In this document: piece by piece, positions 7,578-15,563 of the stretch
Numbering within the stretch: the stretch's first letter is position 1
Layout of the letters: every line of letters begins with the position of its first letter
From: an uncultured Bacteroidia bacterium
GTDB lineage: Bacteria > Bacteroidota > Bacteroidia > Bacteroidales > UBA932
Assembly (NCBI GenBank): GCA_902797895.1
Contig: CADBUS010000074.1
Location: 1 to 16,195, forward strand
Direction of reading: 5' to 3'
DNA length: 16,195 nt
Position numbers and translations under genes: made by a program
Notes under the pieces: generated by a model
Database searches by the model: none
The model's input: only the letters and a program-made list of their open reading frames with translations
Told to the model about the DNA's origin: nothing

Positions 7578-7603
7578 ATCCTTTCAAAAATTGGTTTGCG
7601 CCG

Positions 7604-7611
7604 CAAATATA
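7604..7611 (-). promoter_or_regulatory. Candidate gldE promoter -7 element
   Basis: TATATTTG on the minus strand (7611-7604) matches TAnnTTTG and lies 26 bases before the TTG start. No clear TTG is found 19-21 bases upstream, so the -33 part is weak. The element overlaps a small palindrome, TTTGCG-C-CGCAAA (7595-7607), around the likely transcription start. Confidence 0.42.
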
Positions 7612-7633
7612 CAAACTTTTAGCAGATTTTGCG

Positions 7634-7641
7634 TAACTTTG
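7634..7641 (+). promoter_or_regulatory. Candidate promoter -7 element for the DUF4954 gene
   Basis: TAACTTTG, in the context GCGTAACTTTGTG, matches TAnnTTTG and points toward the DUF4954 gene. A good -33 element is not visible. If used, the leader would be about 120 bases and would contain the repeat copy at 7671-7737. Confidence 0.38.
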
Positions 7642-7670
7642 TGAGTTGTGGGGCAGAGGGGGATTTTAAC

Positions 7671-7737
7671 CGTAACTCTGAACAAAGTGAAGAGTCTAAA
7701 GAAAATAACTACAAAGTCGCTGTGCTCAGAATGACGG
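7671..7737. repeat. REP/MITE-like palindromic repeat, copy 2 (diverged)
   Basis: The first 27 bases (7671-7697) match 5626-5652 of copy 1 at 23 positions. The last 13 bases, CTCAGAATGACGG (7725-7737), are identical to 5608-5620. The ends are imperfect inverted repeats (CGTAACTCTGA against TCAGAATGACG), so this copy is one terminal-inverted-repeat unit of about 67 bases. It lies 28 bases before the DUF4954 start. Confidence 0.65.
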
Positions 7738-7765
7738 AAATGAGAGCCAACTAAAAGATAACTAT

Positions 7766-9865
7766 ATGGAATACAGAGCATTAACCGTAGAAGAGATTAA
7801 GCAGCTTGAGGCTCAACGCTGCACAAGCAACGAGTGGGAAAATCTGCTTGTGAGTTGGCCGGCAGAAAATAATGTAGAGGACTTGAAATGGCTCAATAAT
7901 GTATCATTTAGCGGAAATTGCCGTTTGGGGCGGCTGCAAAAGAGCTTTAAGTTAGATGATGTGATAGAGCTGCATAGCGGAATATACAATGCAAGGTTGC
8001 ACAACATTACAGTGGGCGATAACTGCTATATCTCTGATATAGGGGAGTATATAGCGAATTACGATATTGCGGACGATGTGCTTATTCAAGATGTTGGGCT
8101 GCTTGCTGTTTTGAGTAAAAGCAGTTTTGGCAATGGCACCGCTGTTTGTGTACTGAGCGAGACCGGTGGAAGAGAGGTTGTTATAACAGACCGCCTCAGC
8201 TCGCATATTGCCTACATTATGGCACTCTACCGCCATCGCCCTGCCCTGCACCAAAAGCTCTCAGACATAGCCAATTACTATGCAAAAAAATATGCTTCTG
8301 AACGTGGCACTATCGGCAAGGGGGTAACTATCCGCCGTTGCAGCCGCATTACCAATGTAAAGATTGGCGAGGGGGCTACAATTATGGGCTCGCACTTTTT
8401 GCACAATGGTAGCATCAACAGCAACTTGGAGGCACCTTGCGTAATTGGCAGCGGAGTTATTGCAGAGGACTTTATCATTCAGAGCGGCTCAAGCGTAGTT
8501 AGTAACGCTATGATTTCCAGATGTTTTGTAGGGCAGGCCTGTAAATTGGCACATAGCTACTCGGCTACAGATTCGCTCTTTTTTGCAAACTGCCACGGAG
8601 AGAACGGAGAGGCCTGCTCCATATTTGCAGGACCATTCACCGTTACCCACCATAAATCCACTCTGCTAATAGCCGGCCTCTTCTCCTTTATGAATGCCGG
8701 CAGCGGCTCCAACCAGAGCAACCATATGTACAAGTTGGGGCCAATCCATCAGGGTATATTGGAGAGAGGAGCAAAAACCTCATCAGACTCCTACATACTT
8801 TGGCCAAGCAGAGTAGGCGCCTTCTCATTGGTTATGGGAAGGCACGTAACCCATTCAGATACAAGCAATCTGCCATTCTCATACCTGATAGAGCAGAATA
8901 ATACCACATACCTTGTTCCGGGGGTGAACCTAAGGAGTGTGGGCACAATAAGAGATGCCCAAAAGTGGCCTAATCGCGATAAGCGTAAAGATGGAGCAAA
9001 ATTAGATTACATCAACTACGATTTGCTCAGTCCATATACGGTGCAGAAGATGTTCAAGGGGTTGGATTCTCTGAAAAAGTTGATAGCCTCCTCCGGTGAA
9101 CTCTCAGATATCTACTCTTTCCATAGTACAAAAATAACCAACAGCGCGTTGCGCAAAGGAATAAAGTACTATAACACAGGAATTACCAAGTATTTGGGCA
9201 ATCTTATAATAAGCCGCTTGCAGGTGGGGGGAGCAATTGGGCCTGTAAGCAAATTTGCAAAGGTCTATTCCACAAGCCTTTTGATGCAGCAGAGAGCAGA
9301 AAAACTCAAGGGGCTTACAATAGATGAGAAGATTAGGCAGGCACTCAAGCTCAACACAACCATTGAAGGAGGGAAGGAGATTGTTGCCCCGGGCTCCGGA
9401 GATTGGACCGATATAGCCGGCCTTTTTGCTCCTAAGACAGAGATAATTGCGCTAATTGAGAAGATTGAGAGCGGAGAGATTTCCAAGTTAAGAGAGATAA
9501 ACGCACAGTTCAACAGAATATATGAATCTTATTACGAGTGGGAGTGGAACTGGGCCTACCCAATGATAGAGGAGTTCTTTGGCGTGGAGATTAAAAAGAT
9601 TACCGCAGAGCAGACAATAGAGATTATAGAGAAGTGGCGTGCTGCTGTAATCAGCTTGGATAAAGAGATTTATAACGATGCTCACAAAGAGTTCTCACTC
9701 GCCTCAATGACAGGCTTTGGAGCAGATGGAGATCGCCGCGATAAAGAAGCAGATTTTGAACAGGTTAGAGGAGATTTTGAGAGCAATAGCGTGGTAAAGA
9801 TGATTCACGAGCACATTTACAAAAAGAGCAACTTGGCAGACGAAGTTATCCGCCAACTGAAATAA
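7766..9865 (+). CDS. DUF4954 family protein with left-handed beta-helix (LpxA-like) region
   Basis: Large 699-residue protein that I recognise as the Bacteroidetes DUF4954 family, which has no established function. Residues about 70-125 and 180-275 read as hexapeptide-repeat turns (IGKGVTIRRC, VKIGEGATIMGS, CVIGSGVIAEDFIIQSGSSV), the LpxA-like left-handed beta-helix found in many acyl- and nucleotidyl-transferases. The middle part has conserved polar motifs such as FTVTHHKSTLLIAGLFSF (about 291-308), YILWPSRVGAFSLVMGRH (343-360) and a His-rich setting (HH295-296, H360, H363) that could form an active site. From about 420 on it is helical. There is no signal peptide or membrane segment, so it should be cytoplasmic. 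It stands alone between a repeat and a terminator. A transferase acting on a nucleotide-sugar or acyl donor is a guess from the fold. Confidence 0.8.
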   Translation: MEYRALTVEEIKQLEAQRCTSNEWENLLVSWPAENNVEDLKWLNNVSFSGNCRLGRLQKSFKLDDVIELHSGIYNARLHNITVGDNCYISDIGEYIANYDIADDVLIQDVGLLAVLSKSSFGNGTAVCVLSETGGREVVITDRLSSHIAYIMALYRHRPALHQKLSDIANYYAKKYASERGTIGKGVTIRRCSRITNVKIGEGATIMGSHFLHNGSINSNLEAPCVIGSGVIAEDFIIQSGSSVVSNAMISRCFVGQACKLAHSYSATDSLFFANCHGENGEACSIFAGPFTVTHHKSTLLIAGLFSFMNAGSGSNQSNHMYKLGPIHQGILERGAKTSSDSYILWPSRVGAFSLVMGRHVTHSDTSNLPFSYLIEQNNTTYLVPGVNLRSVGTIRDAQKWPNRDKRKDGAKLDYINYDLLSPYTVQKMFKGLDSLKKLIASSGELSDIYSFHSTKITNSALRKGIKYYNTGITKYLGNLIISRLQVGGAIGPVSKFAKVYSTSLLMQQRAEKLKGLTIDEKIRQALKLNTTIEGGKEIVAPGSGDWTDIAGLFAPKTEIIALIEKIESGEISKLREINAQFNRIYESYYEWEWNWAYPMIEEFFGVEIKKITAEQTIEIIEKWRAAVISLDKEIYNDAHKEFSLASMTGFGADGDRRDKEADFEQVRGDFESNSVVKMIHEHIYKKSNLADEVIRQLK

Positions 9866-9917
9866 AGCTCATCATCACACTATCCGAAATACTTTCCGGC
9901 ACCTCTGAATGACAAGC

Positions 9918-9952
9918 AAAAAAAAGAGTGAGCAAAAGCCCACTCTTTTTTT
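9918..9952. terminator. Bidirectional intrinsic terminator
   Basis: An A-run and GAGTG (9918-9930) pair with CACTC and a T-run (9941-9952). One mismatch, two inner G-C pairs and an AAAA loop (9934-9937) complete the hairpin. It ends in a T-run on either strand, so it can stop both the DUF4954 transcript (53 bases after its stop) and the SusCD transcript (18 bases after its stop). Confidence 0.88.
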
Positions 9953-9969
9953 GTCTTAACAATTCCCGA

Positions 9970-11433
9970 TTATTTAGGAAGTGTGTTTTGCCAACCCTCA
10001 TTCTGAGTTACTCCGAATCCTGCGTTAATCTCATCTACAGGGATAGGGAAAATAAGGTCAGAAATCTTGTAGTTGTTGTGACGGTACTTAACAGCCGGAG
10101 CATCGTAAGCATAAACGCTTGCCATCTCATTCCAACGGCGCAAATCCCAAAGTCTGAGACCCTCCTGGAAGAGCTCTCTTGCTCTCTCATCTTTGATGAA
10201 CTGCAACAACTCTGGCTTTGTTGTAGGGAGATCGCCTGCTGATGTGATAGCAGGGTTTCTCTTAGCTACATTCAAAAGCATATTGGCTGCCTGAGTGAGG
10301 TTGTTCTGCTGCAACTGAGCCTCAGCTGCTATCAGATACATCTCAGGAACATTAATCAGATAGTTGGTTGCGTGAGCAGGGTTAGCTGTATGGAATTTAC
10401 CACCTGCATATTCAGGAACCTCAGGGGTTGATACTGAGCTGAAATCCATAATTGACTTACGAATATCGTTAGCTCCATAAAGAGCCTGCAATTTAGGAGA
10501 TGGGCTGAAGTTGTAGGTTGTCCAAAGAGTACCGCAAGAGTTAGCACTCCAGTTGTTGGTACCATTGATTGCAAGGTAGAGCATACTCTCTGAGTTAGAA
10601 GAGCCGCCACCTGTGTAGAGCTTCTTGTAAGCGTCCTCGGTGTAAACCATCTTAAGACCTGAAGTTGAGATAGCATCCATAGCGTATGAAGCTGCCTGGC
10701 TCCAGTTCTCCATATAGAGGTAAGTACGAGCCAACAGACCTTTAACTGCTGCAGGAGTGAAATAGCATCTGTTAGACTGAGTCTCACCTGTTGCAAAGTG
10801 GCTGAGAGAGCTGTTAAGGTCAGAGAGAATTGCAGCATAAGTCTCACCTACGGTAGCTCTTGACACCTCCTCAAATGCAGGAATTGGCTCATCTACCAAT
10901 ACTACACCAGGCTGGCCGGAAAAGTCGGCACCATTAACCTTAATCTGATGGCCGAATACATTCACCATACGCAACATAGCGTATGCCCTGAGTGCGTAAG
11001 CCTCTGCCATACAACGGTCAAGAACTTTCTTATCTGCTGCAGAAGCTCCGTCATAAAGCTCCTTGGCACCCTTGATTACTCTGGCTGCGTTGTCTGCTAC
11101 CTTGTAACCATAGTTCCAGTTGTAGTAAAGATAAGTGTCGTTATCGGTAAAGGTATAAGAATAGAGCTTATCCCAGTGACCGGTCTTAGTGTTCCAATAA
11201 GTAATATCTGTAGGGATGTCACCTATGTTTGTAGCATAGTTACCTGCATAGTAGTAGTAGAACAAACGGTAGTAAACTCCATTTAGAGCAATCTTTATGT
11301 TTGCTGTAGAAGAGAGTCCGTCATCCACATCTATACCTCTACTGTAGTCTGTCTCCAGAAATTTGCTTCCGCAGCCAAAAATTGCCGGCAGAAGAAGTAT
11401 AGAAACAAGAACTTTCAAAATATTTTTTCTCAT
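9970..11433 (-). CDS. SusD/RagB-family nutrient-binding outer-membrane lipoprotein
   Basis: Surface lipoprotein that forms the lid on its SusC partner and captures the substrate. I use the ATG at 11433, giving 487 residues. This start yields a compact signal peptide (MRKNILKVLVSILLLPAIFG) with the lipidated Cys21 right after it; the ATG at 11460 would add nine residues in front. The N-terminal part has the alpha-helical TPR-like scaffold (ADNAARVIKGAKELYD; CMAEAYALRAYAMLRMVNVFG). The C-terminal family signatures are MYLIAAEAQLQ, ERARELFQEGLRLWDLRRW (about 416-434) and FPIPVDEI (about 463-470) followed by QNEGW. Lys at +3 after the lipid cysteine (CGSKFLE) differs from the acidic signal often seen after Cys in surface lipoproteins. 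Ile codons are mostly ATT/ATC, unlike the ATA-rich neighbours, which suggests high expression. The ligand cannot be deduced. Confidence 0.95.
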   Translation of the reverse strand: MRKNILKVLVSILLLPAIFGCGSKFLETDYSRGIDVDDGLSSTANIKIALNGVYYRLFYYYYAGNYATNIGDIPTDITYWNTKTGHWDKLYSYTFTDNDTYLYYNWNYGYKVADNAARVIKGAKELYDGASAADKKVLDRCMAEAYALRAYAMLRMVNVFGHQIKVNGADFSGQPGVVLVDEPIPAFEEVSRATVGETYAAILSDLNSSLSHFATGETQSNRCYFTPAAVKGLLARTYLYMENWSQAASYAMDAISTSGLKMVYTEDAYKKLYTGGGSSNSESMLYLAINGTNNWSANSCGTLWTTYNFSPSPKLQALYGANDIRKSIMDFSSVSTPEVPEYAGGKFHTANPAHATNYLINVPEMYLIAAEAQLQQNNLTQAANMLLNVAKRNPAITSAGDLPTTKPELLQFIKDERARELFQEGLRLWDLRRWNEMASVYAYDAPAVKYRHNNYKISDLIFPIPVDEINAGFGVTQNEGWQNTLPK

Positions 11434-11463
11434 AACTGTCTTATTTATAATTTGATACATTGT

Positions 11464-14460
11464 TTAGAAAGTAATCTGTACTCCAAATACAAAGCTCTTT
11501 GATTGAGGATACTGCCAAGCTATATAACCATCTGAATAGGTCTCAGGAGTATAACCGAAGAACTCTTTAGCTGTGAAAGTATAGAGGTTGTCACCTGTTA
11601 CATAAAGACGAAGTCTCTCAATCTTAGCCTTCTGAGTAATGTTCTTAGGAAGAGTATAACCTATAGTAACATTGTTAAGTCTCAAGAAGTTTGCATTGTA
11701 GAGCCAACGAGAGTGGCTGTTAGCAGCTGCTGAGTAAGGGTCGTTAGTAACATACTGAGGGTACTTAGCGTTCTTGTTGTCAGGGGTCCAAGTGTTGCCT
11801 ATCATCTCCTTCAAAGGAGTACGAACGGTCATACCCCAACCGGTGAAGCGTGCACCACCATCATAAACCTGAGCACCTAAACGGTAGTTGAATGCAAAGC
11901 TGGCATCCAAGCCTTTCCACTCAAAGTTTGCACCAAAACCACCAAAGAACTTAGGCATTGCTGAGCCTTGATATCTCTTTTCTGCCTCTCCAATTTTAGT
12001 AGTGGTCTCGTCACCTGTCGCATTCTTATAGAAGAGTGGCCTACCAGTCTCAGGATCTACACCTGCATACTCAGGCATCTTGAACTGTGAGTAAGGGCGA
12101 CCTACCTCAACAATTGTACGAGTTCCCTCAATAGGATCGTCTGTAGAGAGCTTCAACACTTTGTTCTTATTGTAAGTAGTGTTGGCCCAAGCGCTCAATC
12201 TTACATTCTCGTTAGAGATAATGTTAGCAGAGAGTTCTACCTCAAGACCGGTGTTGCTTATCTCACCAATATTTCTCTGAGTTGAAGCCAAACCTGTTAC
12301 CATAGAGAGTGGCATAGAGAAGAGTGCCTCTGTTGTAACATCTCTGTAGAAGTCGAGTTTGAGGTTTATTCTGTTAATAAACGCCAAATCCAAACCTACA
12401 TCCAACTTGTTAGAAGCCTCCCAGGTAAGAACGCGGTTACTCATAGAACCAGGAGTCATACCAGGAACAGAGTTGTAGTTAGAACCGGCTGTGTAGAAAC
12501 CTCTTGAAGCATACCATCCAATATCCTGGTTACCTACTGTACCGTATGATACTCTCAAAGTTCCGTCTGTAAGAACATTGTTCTTCAAGAACTCCTCTGC
12601 AGAGAATCTCCACTTAGCACCAACGCTCCAGAAGTTACCCCATCTCTTGTCTGCACCAAACACAGAAGAACCGTCTCTTCTGAAGGAGCCTGAGAGATAG
12701 TATTTGTAATCCAATGAGTACTGAGCATCAAAGAAGTAAGATGCAAGGCGAGCCTTTGAAGTGTAGTACTCAGAATCGCCCCAAGTACCTACGGTTGCAA
12801 GGTCTCTCATACCGCTGCTTGCGAATGGGAAGTCCTCACCGGAGTAGTACTCATAGTAGTAATCTTTCTTCTGCATCTCCTGTCCGAAGAGCAAGCTGAT
12901 ATCGTGGCGATTGTTGAATATCTTGTTCCAACCCAAGAGGTTTGTCCAAGTTATATTCTTGGTCTGAGAGTTATACTGCTGGCCTAAGCCGTTGTAGTCC
13001 TTACCCTGATTGTTGTAGATTGCACTCCAATACTGGTACTCTCTGAGGTTATAAACGTTAACACCAAGAGTAGTCTTTGCATAAACACCGTAACCGAAAT
13101 CTACTCTGAGGTTAGGAACCAAATTTACAGTAGTTGTACGAGGACGTGAGATATCTCCCAACTTCTTGTCCCATACTGCCAATGGCATATAGTTGTAAGT
13201 TGTGTAGTTGCCATCTTCATCGTAAGGCTTATAGAATGGAAGCATACTTGATACGGCTGCTACCTGAGGGTTGGTGAATGAACCACCGGTACTCTGGCTA
13301 CCACCGTGCTTATCTGTAGCTGCGTATGAAGCATTAAGGCCAAAGGTAAACATCTTGAACTTGCTGGTAAGGTTAGCTCTTCCTGAGTAACGAGCAAAGT
13401 CAGATGCTATGATGATACCCTCCTGCTTGAGGTAACCCATACTTACATAGTAAGAAGTAGTTGCTACCTGGCCGCTTACTGAGAGGTTGTAATCTTGATA
13501 GTAACCATTACGAGATACAATATCCATCCAGTCTGTATCGGTAACACCATCCCAACCATAAGTGGTTGTGAGGGCAGCTCTTGCTGACTCGATTGTAGGG
13601 TTCAAACCGGCTGCTACACGGCCCATTGCAAAGAGTTGCATACTCTCCTCTGCATTGGCATATTTCATATTGTGGTTAGCCATTGAAGCAATACCCTGCT
13701 TGATATCCAAGTTAATGTTGAATCTGCCTGCCTGACCTCTCTTGGTGTTAATCACAATCACACCATTAGCAGCGCGAGCACCGTAGATAGCGGTTGCAGC
13801 AGCATCCTTCAATACGGTAACGTTCTCAATATCATTAGGGTTGAGAGCTGCCATAGGGTCCTGGTGGTTATTAACGGAGCTCATACCGTCCTCGTCTGAG
13901 TTTACAGGAACACCGTCAATCACATAGAGAGGCTGAGTTCCAGAGTTGAGGGAACCTCTACCTCTAACGAAGATTGCTCCCCAAGTACCAGGCTGGCCGG
14001 TTGAGTTGTTCATCTGCACACCTGTTACATTACCCTCAAGGGACTTAACAAAGTTTGCATCGCTCTTCTTCTCAATGGCCTCACCGGAAACCTTGGCCAA
14101 TGCTCCTGTGAAGGAACGAGAGCTCTGAGTACGGTAACCGGTAAAGACTACGGTCTCAAGTTGCTCGGTTTCGGTTTCCAATTTAATTTGCATGTTAGGA
14201 GTAGCTTTGCCCTCCCAGGTCTTCATACCAGCGAGCTCTACTTTAACATTTGCATTTGCCGGAACATTCTGGAGCGTAAAAGCACCATTAACATCAGTTG
14301 AAGTACTGATTCTTGTTCCTACTACTACTACAGAAGCGCCAATTACCGGAGAGTTGTCATCTGCATAAACAACCTTTCCGTTAATGGTCTGGTTCTGAGC
14401 GTAAGCTGTGCTCAAAGCTATTGTGAGACACAGCACGATAGAGAATAGTTTTTTTAACAT
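11464..14460 (-). CDS. SusC/RagA-family TonB-linked outer-membrane transporter
   Basis: TonB-dependent outer-membrane barrel that imports the substrate held by its SusD partner. The 998-residue protein has a signal peptide (1-21, cut at AYA|QNQ) and a carboxypeptidase-regulatory-like domain at about 25-95 (NGKVVYADDNSPVIGASVVV). A TonB-box-like ETVVFTGYR (102-110) and the plug domain follow. SusC signatures are PLYVIDGVPV (177-186), ENVTVLKDAAATAIYGARAA (212-231) and NGVIVINTKRG. The remainder is the 22-strand beta-barrel, ending in a terminal Phe (FVFGVQITF) as barrel insertion requires. There is no STN domain, so no sign of anti-sigma signalling. It is followed after only 30 bases by susD. 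Its own promoter (14594-14624) and a 126-base leader precede it. At 998 residues it is normal for the family. The substrate is unknown. Confidence 0.97.
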   Translation of the reverse strand: MLKKLFSIVLCLTIALSTAYAQNQTINGKVVYADDNSPVIGASVVVVGTRISTSTDVNGAFTLQNVPANANVKVELAGMKTWEGKATPNMQIKLETETEQLETVVFTGYRTQSSRSFTGALAKVSGEAIEKKSDANFVKSLEGNVTGVQMNNSTGQPGTWGAIFVRGRGSLNSGTQPLYVIDGVPVNSDEDGMSSVNNHQDPMAALNPNDIENVTVLKDAAATAIYGARAANGVIVINTKRGQAGRFNINLDIKQGIASMANHNMKYANAEESMQLFAMGRVAAGLNPTIESARAALTTTYGWDGVTDTDWMDIVSRNGYYQDYNLSVSGQVATTSYYVSMGYLKQEGIIIASDFARYSGRANLTSKFKMFTFGLNASYAATDKHGGSQSTGGSFTNPQVAAVSSMLPFYKPYDEDGNYTTYNYMPLAVWDKKLGDISRPRTTTVNLVPNLRVDFGYGVYAKTTLGVNVYNLREYQYWSAIYNNQGKDYNGLGQQYNSQTKNITWTNLLGWNKIFNNRHDISLLFGQEMQKKDYYYEYYSGEDFPFASSGMRDLATVGTWGDSEYYTSKARLASYFFDAQYSLDYKYYLSGSFRRDGSSVFGADKRWGNFWSVGAKWRFSAEEFLKNNVLTDGTLRVSYGTVGNQDIGWYASRGFYTAGSNYNSVPGMTPGSMSNRVLTWEASNKLDVGLDLAFINRINLKLDFYRDVTTEALFSMPLSMVTGLASTQRNIGEISNTGLEVELSANIISNENVRLSAWANTTYNKNKVLKLSTDDPIEGTRTIVEVGRPYSQFKMPEYAGVDPETGRPLFYKNATGDETTTKIGEAEKRYQGSAMPKFFGGFGANFEWKGLDASFAFNYRLGAQVYDGGARFTGWGMTVRTPLKEMIGNTWTPDNKNAKYPQYVTNDPYSAAANSHSRWLYNANFLRLNNVTIGYTLPKNITQKAKIERLRLYVTGDNLYTFTAKEFFGYTPETYSDGYIAWQYPQSKSFVFGVQITF

Positions 14461-14498
14461 AAGTTAATAGTTTGTTTTGTGATTTTTATTTTCTATTT

Positions 14499-14543
14499 CT
14501 ATTTTCTTCTGTTTGGTTTCTTTTTTTTCATCCTATTCAACAT
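14499..14543 (-). CDS. Possible upstream leader ORF of susC (14 codons, very basic)
   Basis: Within the susC leader, an ATG at 14543 opens MLNRMKKKKPNRRK and stops with TAG at 14499, 38 bases before the susC ATG. Nine of 14 residues are Lys or Arg. Its start codon is the last three bases of a hairpin arm (14541-14548). A-rich leaders easily give Lys codons by chance, and I see no Shine-Dalgarno site, so translation is unproven. Confidence 0.25.
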   Translation of the reverse strand: MLNRMKKKKPNRRK

Positions 14544-14587
14544 AATGTAAATTGTATGACAGTTTCAGGCCGCTTTTTCACATTATG
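14541..14587 (-). promoter_or_regulatory. Hairpin at the 5' end of the susC leader
   Basis: CATAATGT and ACATTATG form a perfect 8-base inverted repeat at 14580-14587 and 14541-14548, with a 31-base loop. The predicted transcription start is near 14587, so the first arm would be the very 5' end of the mRNA. The second arm contains the start codon of the small upstream ORF. Confidence 0.35.
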
Positions 14588-14593
14588 CAAAAG

Positions 14594-14624
14594 CAAATAT
14601 AGTAATTTTCTTTTAATCTGCAAC
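14594..14624 (-). promoter_or_regulatory. susCD promoter, Bacteroidetes type
   Basis: On the minus strand, TATATTTG (14601-14594) is a full match to TAnnTTTG. GTTG (14624-14621) lies 19 bases upstream as the -33 element. This is the best promoter in the window. It begins 12 bases after the ispE stop, so susCD can be transcribed independently of ispE. Confidence 0.72.
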
Positions 14625-14636
14625 TCCCCGATTTGC

Positions 14637-15563
14637 TTAGCTTCTAAACAGAGCAAATATAGCAGAGCCGCTACCAGTCATTGCAACAAACTCCGCCCCC
14701 TCGTTATATAGATGCAGTTTTAGCTCATTTAGTTGCGGATATTTTTTGAATACAGGCTCCTCAAAATCGTTAAGAATAGAGTTACGCCACTCATTTACAG
14801 GATTTTGCAAAAGCTCTGCAATAGGAATATTTTTTTGCTGTTCTTCCCTTTTTCTTTTAGGCACAATGGAATAGGCCTCTTTTGTAGAGACAAAACACTC
14901 CGGAGAAAATTTTATTTTTATGTTGTAGCTCTCGGAGAGTTTCAGCAGAGGATGGGTTGCTGGTAGCGGCGTTAAAAACTCTCCGCGCCCTGTAACAACC
15001 ATAGGGGTGTTATGAACAAAGAAAGGGCAGTCGCTCCCAAGCTGCGCAGCATAGTGCAGTAATTGCTTCTGTGTAAGATTGAGATGGCATAAGGTATTGA
15101 GAGCTTGCAGAGTACAAACACCATCGCTGCTACCTCCCCCAAGTCCGGCACCCACAGGGATATGTTTTTCCAAAGAGATTACCGCCCTCGGTAAATCAAA
15201 ATCTGCAGAGAGCAGGTTGTATGCCTTTACGCAAATATTATCTTGCGGAGCTCCGGGGTAGCTAATTCCCTGCTGCAACATTACAACTTTTGAAGAGCTC
15301 TCCGCCTCATCTGCCACTTTAACATCAGCCTCTGTAATACCCTCTTTTTCACTAACTTCAGCCATCGTTTTTGCAACTGCTTCTGAAAGGCTTTCTCCTT
15401 TGTCAAGCACTGTTACAATTAGCCTGTCGGGAGTAAGAGAGCTGTTCTGTGGCCCCACAGGATAGAAGATACTCTCTATCTCGTGAAAGCCGTCTGCCCT
15501 CTTTTCAAAAACCCGTAGCCCAATGTTAATCTTCGCACCTGCGTATAGTGTAAGTTCTTTCAT
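14637..15563 (-). CDS. ispE: 4-diphosphocytidyl-2-C-methyl-D-erythritol kinase IspE
   Basis: GHMP-family kinase that phosphorylates the 2-hydroxyl of CDP-methylerythritol with ATP, the fourth step of the MEP isoprenoid pathway, in the cytoplasm. The ATG at 15563 gives 308 residues starting MKELTLYAGAKINIGL, the normal family N-terminus, with the conserved Lys11. A TTG eight codons earlier is less likely. The ATP-binding motif is PVGAGLGGGSSD (136-147), the catalytic Asp178 lies in LGSDCPFF, and the third GHMP motif is MTGSGSAIFALF (295-306). It is somewhat longer than usual. An acidic segment at about 55-97 (rich in E, A, S, K) replaces a short loop. The start codon lies in the 3' arm of a perfect 15-base-pair hairpin. 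No promoter is visible between it and the upstream HEAT-repeat gene, so it is probably cotranscribed. Confidence 0.95.
   Translation of the reverse strand: MKELTLYAGAKINIGLRVFEKRADGFHEIESIFYPVGPQNSSLTPDRLIVTVLDKGESLSEAVAKTMAEVSEKEGITEADVKVADEAESSSKVVMLQQGISYPGAPQDNICVKAYNLLSADFDLPRAVISLEKHIPVGAGLGGGSSDGVCTLQALNTLCHLNLTQKQLLHYAAQLGSDCPFFVHNTPMVVTGRGEFLTPLPATHPLLKLSESYNIKIKFSPECFVSTKEAYSIVPKRKREEQQKNIPIAELLQNPVNEWRNSILNDFEEPVFKKYPQLNELKLHLYNEGAEFVAMTGSGSAIFALFRS

Noticed and set aside
7018..7644. 208-codon plus-strand open frame opposite gldE
   Set aside because: It lies wholly antisense to a clear gldE gene and its translation shows no domain or signal; it reads as the complement of the membrane-domain codons.
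9900..9915. Third copy of the interspersed repeat, from CTCTGAATGAC
   Set aside because: Only about 11 bases resemble the repeat end and no second arm is present, so chance similarity is as likely.
10356..10847. 163-codon frame on the minus strand inside susD
   Set aside because: It is a different frame of a well-supported SusD coding region. Its Leu/Thr/Gln-rich translation resembles no family.
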